Shown one piece after another: positions 45,336-56,616 of a stretch of 64,000 nucleotides of DNA. This stretch comes from Candidatus Thiodiazotropha sp. (ex Codakia rugifera). Lineage in GTDB: Bacteria; Pseudomonadota; Gammaproteobacteria; Chromatiales; Chromatiaceae. Every line of letters begins with the position of its first letter. Within the stretch, counting starts at the first letter, position 1. Location of the stretch: assembly GCA_025656675.1 (NCBI GenBank), contig JAHXHN010000002.1, positions 62,001 through 126,000 on the forward strand, given 5' to 3'. Made by a program: the position numbers and the translations under genes. A model generated the notes under the pieces. It was given only the letters and a program-made list of their open reading frames with translations. It made no database searches and was not told where the DNA came from.

Positions 45336-46295
45336 ATGGAAAATATCACCTTTCATGATCACAAGCCGGCTGCATTGAGTCTATACGATGCAGTGGTTGA
45401 TGGTCTTTCGCGGGAGGATAAATCCATACCACCCAAGTTTTTCTACGACAGACGCGGTTCGGAACTATTCGATAAGATCTGCGAGCAGCCAGAATATTAC
45501 TTGCCAGATGTAGAGCGTCGTATGCTTTCACAGTTGGCTGAAGAGATTGCCGAACTGACCGGTAAAGGGCGTGTACTCATTGAGCCGGGTGCTGGTAGTG
45601 CCAGTAAGGTGCGTCTCTTACTTGATGCATTAAGGCCAGGCGCTTTCGTCCCAATGGATATCTCATTTGACTATCTTAAGTCCAGCGCAATGAGTCTGGC
45701 TCGTGAGTATCCCTGGTTGCCAATTCATGCTGCATGTGTGGATTTTACGCACTCACTACCGGTTCCGAAAGATGCCCCCAAAGGACCGCGATTACTGTTT
45801 TTTCCAGGATCCAGTCTTGGTAATTTCGATCGTAATGAGGCAGGAGAATTCTTGCGTATGGTCCATGATGTTTTAGGTGATGGCGGTATGTTGTTGATTG
45901 GTGTCGATACCAAAAAGAGTGAGGTGATATTGAATGCTGCCTATAATGATGCAGCAGGCTTGACTGCCGATTTCAATCTCAATTTGCTGCACCGATTACA
46001 GCGGGAATTGGATGCTGACCTGGACCCCAATATTTTCGAACACAAGGCTTTCTACAACGTTAAGGAGGGACGTATCGAAATGCATTTGATCAGCACACGT
46101 CAGCAGACACTGCGTATCAATGGTTATCACTTTGAATTTGAAGAAGATGAGAGTTTGCATACAGAAAACTCATACAAGTATGCGCCAATGGAATTCATCG
46201 ATTTGGCTTCGGAGAGTGGTTTTAAGGAGGTTCGGCATTGGGTTGATGAAAATGGTTTATTTGCAATCTATTTGTTAGCAGCGTTTAATGCTTAA
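45336..46295 (+). CDS. egtD: L-histidine N-alpha-methyltransferase EgtD
   Basis: A protein of 319 residues, the family's usual length. It shows PPKFFYDRRGSELFDKICE, YYLPDVERRML, IEPGAGSASKVRLLLDAL (SAM motif), and FFPGSSLGNFDRNEA, which are the hallmark stretches of EgtD. It trimethylates histidine to hercynine, the first step of ergothioneine making. ATG 45336 has GAAGGA 7 bases upstream. With egtB it forms the two-gene core and is probably the end of the long transcript that starts near 37701. Confidence 0.95.
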   Translation: MENITFHDHKPAALSLYDAVVDGLSREDKSIPPKFFYDRRGSELFDKICEQPEYYLPDVERRMLSQLAEEIAELTGKGRVLIEPGAGSASKVRLLLDALRPGAFVPMDISFDYLKSSAMSLAREYPWLPIHAACVDFTHSLPVPKDAPKGPRLLFFPGSSLGNFDRNEAGEFLRMVHDVLGDGGMLLIGVDTKKSEVILNAAYNDAAGLTADFNLNLLHRLQRELDADLDPNIFEHKAFYNVKEGRIEMHLISTRQQTLRINGYHFEFEEDESLHTENSYKYAPMEFIDLASESGFKEVRHWVDENGLFAIYLLAAFNA

Positions 46296-46423
46296 ATCTG
46301 TATTGATGTAAAAAAGGCAATATTGGGGTGTTTCAGGTACAATGCCTACACATAGAAAACATTTTTATCACTGACAATATTATCTCTAAAGGATGTCGCA
46401 ACTGAGGTGGTTTGGTCGCAGAT

Positions 46424-47203
46424 ATGCCTGTTCATTTTTCTACACTGCTGATTGAACCCCCTGGCGTTGATTCCGAAGTTCTCAAGGTTATGTTGGCACC
46501 TGAGAAGTTTCGTGTGGAATCTGCAGAAAATGGTATTCAAGCCTGGAATCTGATTCAGGAGAGTGATCCCCCTGATCTGGTTGTGATGGATGTGGATTTA
46601 CCACAAAAGGGTTCAATTCGTGTCGGTGGCATTCAATTGCTACAGCTTATTAATCAGAAACAGGGCTGGCGGGAAGTTCCAAAGATCATCCTTACCTCGA
46701 CACCTGATTCCGACATGCTCAAGAAAATACCAACAGACTCGATAGAGGCTGTTATTGTCAAGCCATACGATCCCATGCGCTTCATGAATGAAGTATACGA
46801 TAGTCTTTCACGTCAGCTTGAAAGGCATATCAGTGAGGTTAACCAGCAGCATATTCAATTGGCTAGCATGTTGCATGAGCTGAATGAATTGACGGACAAG
46901 CGGGTAAAAAAGTCTCTCCAGTATAAAAAGCTGAAACAGTTTTCAGCATTTCTTGAGTTGCATTTTCATTTAGAAGAACAGTTTATGAGCCAACATCACT
47001 TTAGCATGCTGGTAGAGCACTCAAAAAACCATCTACTAATGCTAGAGACCGTTAATAAAATATTCAATGATGTCATATCAGACAGGCATACCCTTACCAG
47101 CGAGGATCTGGAGCAGATAAAGCAGGGAATATTTGGTGATGTCAATGATGACAAAGACTATATCGATTATCTGCAGAACATACGCCTCGAATTGATGGCA
47201 TAG
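46424..47203 (+). CDS. Response regulator fused to a hemerythrin-like domain
   Basis: A protein of 259 residues. Residues 5-125 are a receiver with Asp 56 (VVMDVD) and Lys 113 (VIVKPY). Residues 130-255 are hemerythrin-like: His 143 in NQQHIQL, His 180 and Glu 184 in HFHLEE, His 199 and His 203 in HSKNH, spacing typical of bacteriohemerythrins that bind dioxygen at a diiron site. A TTG at 46412 with GAGG 4 bases before it is an alternative start; ATG 46424 is the more usual codon but is far from it. The fusion suggests that phosphorylation and O2 or NO state are read by one protein. No kinase gene is adjacent. Confidence 0.8.
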   Translation: MPVHFSTLLIEPPGVDSEVLKVMLAPEKFRVESAENGIQAWNLIQESDPPDLVVMDVDLPQKGSIRVGGIQLLQLINQKQGWREVPKIILTSTPDSDMLKKIPTDSIEAVIVKPYDPMRFMNEVYDSLSRQLERHISEVNQQHIQLASMLHELNELTDKRVKKSLQYKKLKQFSAFLELHFHLEEQFMSQHHFSMLVEHSKNHLLMLETVNKIFNDVISDRHTLTSEDLEQIKQGIFGDVNDDKDYIDYLQNIRLELMA

Positions 47204-47347
47204 TCAGTTAAAACAAAGTCAGACATAAATAATTCCGCTTCCAGTGGCTGAATTATGCTCTCAACTAAGACAAAATCTAGCTGGAATTATCCATTTCACC
47301 TATCCTTAAAGCTCATTAGTTAATAGTACAAGTGAGGTAGGGCACTC

Positions 47348-48889
47348 GTGGTGCTGAGTTTCGGAGATTTTGAACTTGATACGAAACGTTACGAGCTTCG
47401 ACGTAATGGGCAGCTATGTAAAACTGAGCCAAAAGTGTTTGACCTGATCTTATTATTTTGCAGGCATCCTGGCCAGATAATCAGTCGTGAAGATCTCATC
47501 AATTCTATATGGAAAGGCCGTTTTGTTTCAGACTCCACAATATCAACTTGTATTAAAAGTGCGCGTAAGGTGCTGGGTGACAGCGGTGATACCCAGCACT
47601 ACATTAACACCGTTCGAGGACGTGGATTTCGATTGGCTGTTGAGGTGATGGAACAGGTGACTGTTATTGATGAAATGTCTACAGTGGTAACAGCAGATAC
47701 AGCCTTGGACAATAGTACTGAACCGTCATTGTTGATACGCCCTTTTCACCCCTTATCTTCAAATCAAGATGTAGTCGAGCTTGCTCAAGGGCTGACCTAT
47801 GATATCGCTACTATCCTGGTTCGGGTTCCATTATTACATTTGAGTGTGCAGACGGGGAGATACGCAGATCGCGGAATTTCTCCAAGCGTAAGAGAAATTC
47901 ATGAAGATTCTGGTGTCGACTATATCCTTGATGCCAATGTGCAGGAGCGTGGGGGACGACTCATTATCAATGTCCAACTGGCGGATGCAAAGTCAGGATT
48001 TCATTTGTGGGCAGAGCAGTTTACAGCTGTTGGGTCGGTAAGTGAGATGCTGGATTATTCTGTAATCGCTATCATTGCGAAATTGGAACCACAGTTGCAT
48101 CGGGCTATTTTGAAGTCTACACGGTCTAATGAGGAAGAGCCGAATGCCCACGAGTTGTTTCTGGAAGCAAGCAGCATGCTTGCCCTGAAGGGGTGGCATC
48201 ACGATTCATTTACAACCGCCGCAGGACTGTTGCGACGTAGCTGGAAACTAGATGGGGATTTTGCGCTTGCACCATCTTATCTATCGCTGGTGCTCGGGTT
48301 CGGGAAACGCGTCGGCCTTTTATGTGATGATGAGCAGGCAGAAGCAGAGGCGCTGGAAGCTGCAGAACGTTCATTGGAACTGGACAGTATGGACTCGTCA
48401 GTGCTTGGGTTCTCTGGTTGTGCACTTGCAGACATCGGTTACATAGATCGTGCCTTGCCGATACTGAAAAACGCGATTGAGATTAATCCGGCAAACGCGC
48501 AAGCCTGGGCGGCATTGGGTTCAGCGTATCTTGTTCAGCAACAATTGGATGAGGCAGTGAGGCATCTCTCTCATGGGATATCTATCAGTCCATTAGATAG
48601 TCGTTTGTCAATCTGGGGTGCTCTGCTGGCGCTTGCACACATGCTCTCTGGTGACCTGGATCAAGCCCTTCAACAGGGCCTGTTGGCCTGTCAACGTGAT
48701 GACCGGACCTATATGCCGCGTGTAGTGCTCGCAGGTATTCATCTGTTGCGCAATGAGGTGAGGGGTGCGGTCAGTATGCTGAATGATGCGTACCGCATAA
48801 AACCTGATCTCTCTCTTGTTCAGATTACATCTCTCATAGGGAAGAAGCTTGGCATTTCTTTGCTGGAGGCCCGGCAAGCCAAGCAGTAG
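47348..48889 (+). CDS. Winged-helix (OmpR/CadC-type) regulator with TPR repeats
   Basis: A protein of 513 residues with a GTG start. The N-terminal 100 residues are a trans_reg_C winged helix (FDLILLFCRHPGQIISREDLI, INTVRGRGFRLAVEV). A middle region (about 120-260, RPFHPLSSNQDVVELAQGLT, YILDANVQERGGRLIINVQL) is like the TolB-type N-domain of adenylate-cyclase-associated regulators. TPR-like repeats fill the rest (ALGSAYLVQQQLDEAVRHLS). There is no transmembrane helix, unlike CadC, so it is probably soluble. Its targets are unknown; the methyltransferase and OsmC-like genes follow. Confidence 0.8.
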   Translation: MVLSFGDFELDTKRYELRRNGQLCKTEPKVFDLILLFCRHPGQIISREDLINSIWKGRFVSDSTISTCIKSARKVLGDSGDTQHYINTVRGRGFRLAVEVMEQVTVIDEMSTVVTADTALDNSTEPSLLIRPFHPLSSNQDVVELAQGLTYDIATILVRVPLLHLSVQTGRYADRGISPSVREIHEDSGVDYILDANVQERGGRLIINVQLADAKSGFHLWAEQFTAVGSVSEMLDYSVIAIIAKLEPQLHRAILKSTRSNEEEPNAHELFLEASSMLALKGWHHDSFTTAAGLLRRSWKLDGDFALAPSYLSLVLGFGKRVGLLCDDEQAEAEALEAAERSLELDSMDSSVLGFSGCALADIGYIDRALPILKNAIEINPANAQAWAALGSAYLVQQQLDEAVRHLSHGISISPLDSRLSIWGALLALAHMLSGDLDQALQQGLLACQRDDRTYMPRVVLAGIHLLRNEVRGAVSMLNDAYRIKPDLSLVQITSLIGKKLGISLLEARQAKQ

Positions 48890-49047
48890 GTGATCTGGTT
48901 TTCCACCAAATCCCCAACTAAAACTCACGAAATCCTCAAGCTTGAAAAAGCCTTTACTCCTAATCTCCCCTTTAACAGCCCGATACAAGGGAGTTAAGAC
49001 TGGATGTTGGCGGCTGATGACAGGTATTCAAACTAAGAGGAATCGAT

Positions 49048-49875
49048 ATGACTATCACAACTGTTAGAACAGAGACACCCGACTACACCGCGATCAAAGC
49101 CAAGCAACAAGCCACCTGGGGCTCAGGTGACTATGGGCGTATTGGTGTTACCCTTCAGATCAGCGGTGAAGTGCTGTGCGAGAGTATGGATATTCATTCA
49201 GGTCAGAGCGTGCTGGATATAGCAGGAGGTAACGGTAATGCAGCACTGGCGGCTGCACGTCGATTCTGTAAGGTTATTTCTACTGACTATGTGCCTGCCC
49301 TATTGGAGCAATCACGCGCAAGAGCCGAAGTTGAAGGTCTTGCAATAGACTATCAGGAAGCTGATGCGGAAAACCTGCCTTTTATGGATAACAGTTTTGA
49401 TAATGTGATTTCTACTTTTGGTGTGATGTTTACGCCAAATCAGGCAAAAGCTGCTTCAGAACTGATTCGGGTTTGTAAGCCAGGTGGAAAAATCGGCCTG
49501 GCAAACTGGACACCTGATAGCTTTATCGGTCAGTTGTTTAAAACTGTGGGTCGATATGTGCCGCCACCTGTAGGAGTAAGTTCTCCGGTATTGTGGGGCA
49601 CTGAGGATTTTATGAAGAGTCATTTTGGCATGCGTGTCAGAAGTGTTAACTGCATGACGCGTCAATTCAACTTTCGTTACCATTCACCACAGCATTGGCT
49701 TGATATATTCAGCACTTACTATGGACCTACATTAAAGGCCTTTGATGTGTTGGATGAGATGGCGGGGCAATCGCTACGTGAAGATATTCTGTGTCTGATT
49801 CATGAACACAACCGTGCAACAGATGGTGCAATGGTTGTGCCGTCTGACTACTTGGAGATAGTAATGACTCGATAA
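49048..49875 (+). CDS. SAM-dependent methyltransferase (UbiE/Methyltransf_11 type)
   Basis: A protein of 275 residues with AAGAGG upstream. Motif I is VLDIAGGNGNAALAAA, an acidic residue ends beta 2 (STDYVPALL), and the EADAENLPFMDNSFDNVIS and PGGKIGLANWTP motifs follow. This is the class I fold of small-molecule methyltransferases. No substrate is evident. It is preceded by a 158-base spacer and followed by an OsmC-like gene. Confidence 0.85.
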   Translation: MTITTVRTETPDYTAIKAKQQATWGSGDYGRIGVTLQISGEVLCESMDIHSGQSVLDIAGGNGNAALAAARRFCKVISTDYVPALLEQSRARAEVEGLAIDYQEADAENLPFMDNSFDNVISTFGVMFTPNQAKAASELIRVCKPGGKIGLANWTPDSFIGQLFKTVGRYVPPPVGVSSPVLWGTEDFMKSHFGMRVRSVNCMTRQFNFRYHSPQHWLDIFSTYYGPTLKAFDVLDEMAGQSLREDILCLIHEHNRATDGAMVVPSDYLEIVMTR

Positions 49876-49977
49876 TCATCGACAATGTTCAACAAGTATC
49901 AGAAAACGTGATTTACGAATATTTTTATTGTTCGCAAGTCACACGAACTAAAGATCAATAGATATGGGATGTTTATC

Positions 49978-50505
49978 ATGAATACTAATAGTGTGCGAAA
50001 TGCCCAAGCTCCACTTAGAAAAAAATATATATCAGATCCGGAGGCGGCAAAAATTGTCGACACAGCGAAAACATTCTTTGCTGCAAAGGATGACCCGTTT
50101 CATTCGAGTGTTGAACCCATGCCGGGATGTGGTGTAGTGCTGCCTGTTGGTGTTCATAGGGCGTTGGGTGGCCTTCATGATGCACCAACCCCGGGTGATA
50201 TTCTGTGTGCCGCTTTGTCAGCGTGTCAGGACTCCACCATAAGAATGATTGCAAATATTCTTGGGGTCGAGTTGGAATCTTTGGAGGTATCAGTTGAAGC
50301 CGATATCGATGTAAGAGGTACCATGATGGTCGACAAACAGGTGCCTGTCGGATTTCAGGCAATGCATTGCAATGTACGACTACAAGTAAAACAGGAGACG
50401 GATCCACAACTCGTCGAAAGGTTAAAGGCGGCGGCGGAACATAGTTGCGTTGTTTTACAGACATTACGGTCGCCTCCACCAATTGAAATACAATTTACGA
50501 CATGA
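49978..50505 (+). CDS. OsmC/Ohr-family protein
   Basis: A protein of 175 residues; ATG 49978 has GGGA 8 bases upstream, and ATG 49969 is a second choice. It has the OsmC layout: PTPGDILCAALSACQDSTIRMIA with the first redox Cys in a helix, then the long strand with VEADIDVRG and a C-terminal HSCVVLQTL with the second Cys. OsmC and Ohr proteins reduce organic hydroperoxides with two cysteines. The first segment (ISDPEAAKIVDTAKTFF) is an extension ahead of the domain. Its substrate is not known. Confidence 0.82.
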   Translation: MNTNSVRNAQAPLRKKYISDPEAAKIVDTAKTFFAAKDDPFHSSVEPMPGCGVVLPVGVHRALGGLHDAPTPGDILCAALSACQDSTIRMIANILGVELESLEVSVEADIDVRGTMMVDKQVPVGFQAMHCNVRLQVKQETDPQLVERLKAAAEHSCVVLQTLRSPPPIEIQFTT

Positions 50506-50872
50506 TCGGTAACCGAGAACCCGTTAACGTTATTTAGAATATCACTGCCAGGACCGTTATTTTGTCCAGTAAGGCAAATGAAACGCTGTGTAGCCGAGCC
50601 GGTCTACATAGACGACTGATAACGCCGCTGGGCGAATTAATGGCCTTGGCCGTGATGGGTGCTTTTCCAGGCACAACTGTGAGAATCAAAATTAGTGTTA
50701 ACAGGCCCTGATAATGACTGTCTGATTAAGCTGTATCTACTTGTCATTCCGGCGAATGCCGCGTTCGGAAGAACCTGGCAGGGATGTTGTTGGAATACCA
50801 GGGTTCCAGCCTCCGCTGGAGCGACAGGATCAAGGTTGTCCGCCCCAATATTTCCAAAAGTGCCACTCGTTT
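50506..50872. other. Spacer with a degenerate palindromic repeat
   Basis: No gene recognised. It includes GTGTTAACAGGCCCT at 50695-50709, a motif also seen in several other gaps of this window, and the repeat at 50741-50826 described next. Confidence 0.45.
50741..50826. repeat. Dispersed intergenic repeat, degenerate
   Basis: Starts TTGTCATTCCGGCGAATGCCG and continues to GGGTTCCAGCCTCCGCTGGAG; the hairpin TCCAGC-CTCC-GCTGGA is perfect. The wording TCATTCCGGCGAATGCCG and the GGAAT-CAGGGTTCC order look like the widespread intergenic palindromic repeats of proteobacteria. Only this copy is in the window. Confidence 0.35.
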
Positions 50873-51457
50873 TTATTCCAGTGTTTCCTGCAGTGCTTTG
50901 AATATATCTTGTTCTCTATCCTGTTTTAATTCCAGGCTGATCTGTTGCTTGAATTGTACAAACTCATTTTCTGGCATGTAGTTGGACAGTACATCCAGTG
51001 CGTTGCTTGTGAGATCGGCATGAAGCTTGGCATTTTCTGTGTCACCATTACGAGCGTGCCTGAGCGCGGCATTTAGATGCTGATGGACGCTTCTTTGCAT
51101 TTTTTTGCTTAAATGTGGCTGTACTACAATATTGGATCTGCGTTTTGTAAAAAGATTGATGAGTCCATTCCATCCTTTTTGTAAGATGCTGATCTTAAGC
51201 GGTCTGTGTGCTGCTTTGCTGTCAGCTGTTTCTAGTGCTGTTGCGTCACTTTTGTCGCTATCATTCGGGTTGGCATCTTTTGCCTTGTTCGCCAGTTCCT
51301 CAATATGTTCATTGAGTGGTAATGATATATCTTGATTATTACTGCTTCCTTTTTTGTCACGATATGTATCGATGCGCTGTCTCAGGACAAGCTCGGCAAT
51401 ACGGTAATAAAGGTTCATTAATGCCTGAAGGAGTTTTGATAAACTAAAGCTGGACAT
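50873..51457 (-). CDS. Hypothetical protein, helical
   Basis: A protein of 194 residues, not recognised. It has an N-terminal helical part (LLQALMNLYYRIAELVLRQR), a low-complexity acidic and polar linker (about 45-85) and a basic C-terminal helical region (RSVHQHLNAALRHARNGDTE, LDVLSNYMPENEFVQFKQQI). It has no clear signal peptide or membrane segment. It is flanked by non-coding DNA on both sides. It reads like a real gene because of its even helical pattern, but nothing names its role. Confidence 0.55.
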   Translation of the reverse strand: MSSFSLSKLLQALMNLYYRIAELVLRQRIDTYRDKKGSSNNQDISLPLNEHIEELANKAKDANPNDSDKSDATALETADSKAAHRPLKISILQKGWNGLINLFTKRRSNIVVQPHLSKKMQRSVHQHLNAALRHARNGDTENAKLHADLTSNALDVLSNYMPENEFVQFKQQISLELKQDREQDIFKALQETLE

Positions 51458-51855
51458 ATCCTGCCTCTGATTCTAATAAATATTTCTTCAAGTTAAACAA
51501 GTATTCTTTATAAATGTCAGGATGCCGAATAAAAGATAAATTGCACAAAAAAATTGTTCAGCACGGTCATCAACGTGTCGTGAGCGCAAATATTATATTC
51601 ATAGAAGTGTAGATGATATTTTGGGGATGTCGGTTGAACCTCTCTTTTTCCTGGGTCCCAATATATATCGGTGAAACGGCTGATTTGTATTTCATCCACT
51701 AAATATCTGATGTTTCAGTACTCTTATGGAATCTACGGTGATCCGGAAAAATTTTATATACGCAATGCCAACATCAATTTATTGCGAAGCATACTGAACC
51801 GGTAACAGGTAGATAAACGCTACAATATCACCTTGATAATGTACTACTGTCTGAG
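51458..51855. other. AT-rich spacer
   Basis: About 400 bases with no convincing gene; a 60-codon minus-strand frame lies here but has no ribosome site or family character. I see nothing else. Confidence 0.5.
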
Positions 51856-52434
51856 TCAGCGAAATAGTTGTGAGACTTCTTTGAATTTAGAGTGGTTTGC
51901 GTCACCCATCCATTCGAATGCCACTGACTCGCTATTGGTGATATGTACTCCCCCCTGCTGCATGCGTCTGAGGGAGTTCTTGCGGTGCATTGGGTTCCTC
52001 GACGAGATGGCATCTTCGACGACAAACACTTGGTATCCCCACTGTTGTAAGCCGGATGCTGTTTGCAGCACGCAAATATGGGCTTCAAGTCCGACGATAA
52101 CAATCTGCTTGCGCTCTCCATTTTCAGTCAGCTCTTCTTCGAAACCGGGTGCAGTACAGCAAGAAAAAGTGAGTTTGTCTTTTGCTTTAGTATGGGGAGG
52201 AAGGTGCTTGGCGATTTCGGGCAGTGTGTTACCGAGACCCTTGCCGTAATGCTCTGAAAGAATGATGGGGACTTCCAGGATGCTGGCAGCCTGGCTTAGC
52301 TGGACGATGCTGGAAACCATCCGGTCCATATCGGGCTTAGGCATTGCCTTGGTGAGTCTGTCTTGAGTGTTAATGATCAATAGCTGACTGTTTTCGGCAT
52401 GCGTCAGCGGTAGTGTGCTTTTACTTATACTCAT
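51856..52434 (-). CDS. Isochorismatase-family cysteine hydrolase
   Basis: A protein of 192 residues, cytosolic. The triad is Asp 25 in INTQDRL, Lys 87 in AKDKLTFSC and Cys 121 in EAHICVLQTA; the cis-peptide region precedes that Cys. It is the YcaC/hydrolase-like branch of the family, which is unlike the exported paralogue at 25832. Substrate unknown. It lies 64 bases after the pcm gene on the same strand. Confidence 0.85.
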   Translation of the reverse strand: MSISKSTLPLTHAENSQLLIINTQDRLTKAMPKPDMDRMVSSIVQLSQAASILEVPIILSEHYGKGLGNTLPEIAKHLPPHTKAKDKLTFSCCTAPGFEEELTENGERKQIVIVGLEAHICVLQTASGLQQWGYQVFVVEDAISSRNPMHRKNSLRRMQQGGVHITNSESVAFEWMGDANHSKFKEVSQLFR

Positions 52435-52498
52435 GATCGTCCCCTTTATTATAGTTATCCGCTGTGCTGCGAAATAGGGTCAGGGAGCAGCAACAGTT

Positions 52499-53167
52499 TT
52501 AAAATTCAAACGCCACAGGAGCTGGTGCATTGATCAGGGGCGCCAGTTCAGTTTCGAATATACTCTCTTCCTGAAAGATCTTTTCGGTATGCCGGGTGAT
52601 CAACATACACTCCATCACTGGTGAGTTACCAATGACAATAAACAGTCGCCCACCGACAGCAAGTTGTTGGCGAAAGTGTTCAGCTTGCTCACTCGTGGGA
52701 ACTGAGCCGGTAACGGCTATGGCATCAAATGGACCCTCTTCGAATGGGTCAGTGAGTGCGTCACCGCTTTTGAGCGTCACATTTTTTATGCCTTGATGTT
52801 CAAGTTTGAGTGCGGCCGCATCGATGAAGTCGGTATCCAGATCAATGCTCACAACATGTTGAGAGAGGCTTGCCAGGCAGGCGGTCAGATAACCACTGCC
52901 GGTACCCACTTCAAGGACCTTATCTGTCGGCAGGATATTGAGTGACTGCATCAATCTGGCCTCGATACGGGGAAACAGCATGTGTTGTCCCTGACCGATG
53001 GGAACCTCAATGTCGGCATAGGCCAAATCCTGATAGCTTTCAGGGACAAAGTGCTCTCTAGGTAGTGACTCCATCAGCGATAGCACCCGGGGATCAATGA
53101 CCTCCCAAGGGCGAATCTGCTGTTCCACCATGTTGAAGCGGGCCTTTTCGAAGCTGTTTGCCATCAT
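52499..53167 (-). CDS. pcm: Protein-L-isoaspartate O-methyltransferase
   Basis: A protein of 222 residues. AGGA lies about 9 bases before the double ATG at 53167 and 53164. Motifs: QQIRPWEVID, REHFVPESYQDLAYAD, and motif I VLEVGTGSGYLTACLA. It resembles the Pcm fold used to repair isoaspartate, but the QQIRPWEV opening and length mark the second branch of Pcm-like proteins found in proteobacteria. The Pcm substrate-loop is only partly preserved, so some other methyl acceptor cannot be excluded. Confidence 0.78.
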   Translation of the reverse strand: MMANSFEKARFNMVEQQIRPWEVIDPRVLSLMESLPREHFVPESYQDLAYADIEVPIGQGQHMLFPRIEARLMQSLNILPTDKVLEVGTGSGYLTACLASLSQHVVSIDLDTDFIDAAALKLEHQGIKNVTLKSGDALTDPFEEGPFDAIAVTGSVPTSEQAEHFRQQLAVGGRLFIVIGNSPVMECMLITRHTEKIFQEESIFETELAPLINAPAPVAFEF

Positions 53168-53505
53168 GCGTAATATCCTGATCTTATTCATGGTTTAATG
53201 CGGCAGAGGGTTAGACTACGTTTTTTGTTTCGTCTGGGCAAGAATCTCCGATAGCGTTTTTTTAGTCGCCTGCCTTCAAACCCGTTAGTCGTTTGGGGTT
53301 TTGCACTGCAAAAGTGAGAGGATTCGTCATCCTTTGACAGCCTGTTGCTTTCAGCCAAGTAATTGTTATCTATAAAGTAATTACCTGCAGCAGTAACTGT
53401 GATAAAAAATATACCGCTTATTTCACTGATGTGAATCGGTAAAAGAGTCATCTATTTTCACCCAACCCGAGCGAACGGTTTCAGGTTATACTGATGGGAT
53501 TGACA
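53168..53505. other. Spacer between pcm and the TPP riboswitch
   Basis: No gene recognised; a minus-strand frame of 87 codons overlaps the pcm start and is rich in Lys and Arg with no motif. It must hold the pcm promoter and, on the plus strand, the thiC promoter. Confidence 0.45.
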
Positions 53506-56238
<2,733 letters not shown>

Positions 56239-56616
56239 TGTAGTATTAACAGACCCTAGATTGTTTTAAAGGAGTGTTAGGGTTTGATTGGCATGATGTA
56301 TAGGTTTTGCTTTCGAAGGCGCTCTAAATAAAAAAGTGCTATTCAAGGGCATTCGATATAACCTACTATTTTTCTATGCAAACTAAAGTTCTCGTATAGA
56401 CCGGCCGATCCTATGATTAGCCAGCCGGAAACTCGCCTTTTCGTCGAATGTGCGGCTGTAAAATGACCTGACACATTCCATATAGGATACCAGCCTGAAT
56501 TGGGTGGCAATTTCAAGGAAGAGATGATCAGGCGCATAAGCAATCAGCTTTAGTTTATTGTAGAGATTGTTCAGTTTTTCACCACGCTGAGTGGTCTATT
56601 GGGGGGTTTTTTTATT
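56239..56616. other. AT-rich spacer before the PAS-GGDEF-EAL gene
   Basis: About 380 bases. Contains GTATTAACAGACCCTAGA at 56243-56260, which can pair in part with TTAGGGTT at 56278-56285 and resembles a motif found in four other gaps. No gene is seen; a minus-strand open frame has no support. Confidence 0.45.

Noticed and set aside
51517-51699. Minus-strand frame of 60 codons in the spacer before the second hydrolase
   Set aside because: No start signal and no recognisable motif.
53188-53451. Minus-strand frame of 87 codons upstream of pcm
   Set aside because: Basic, low-information product that overlaps the pcm start; likely non-coding.
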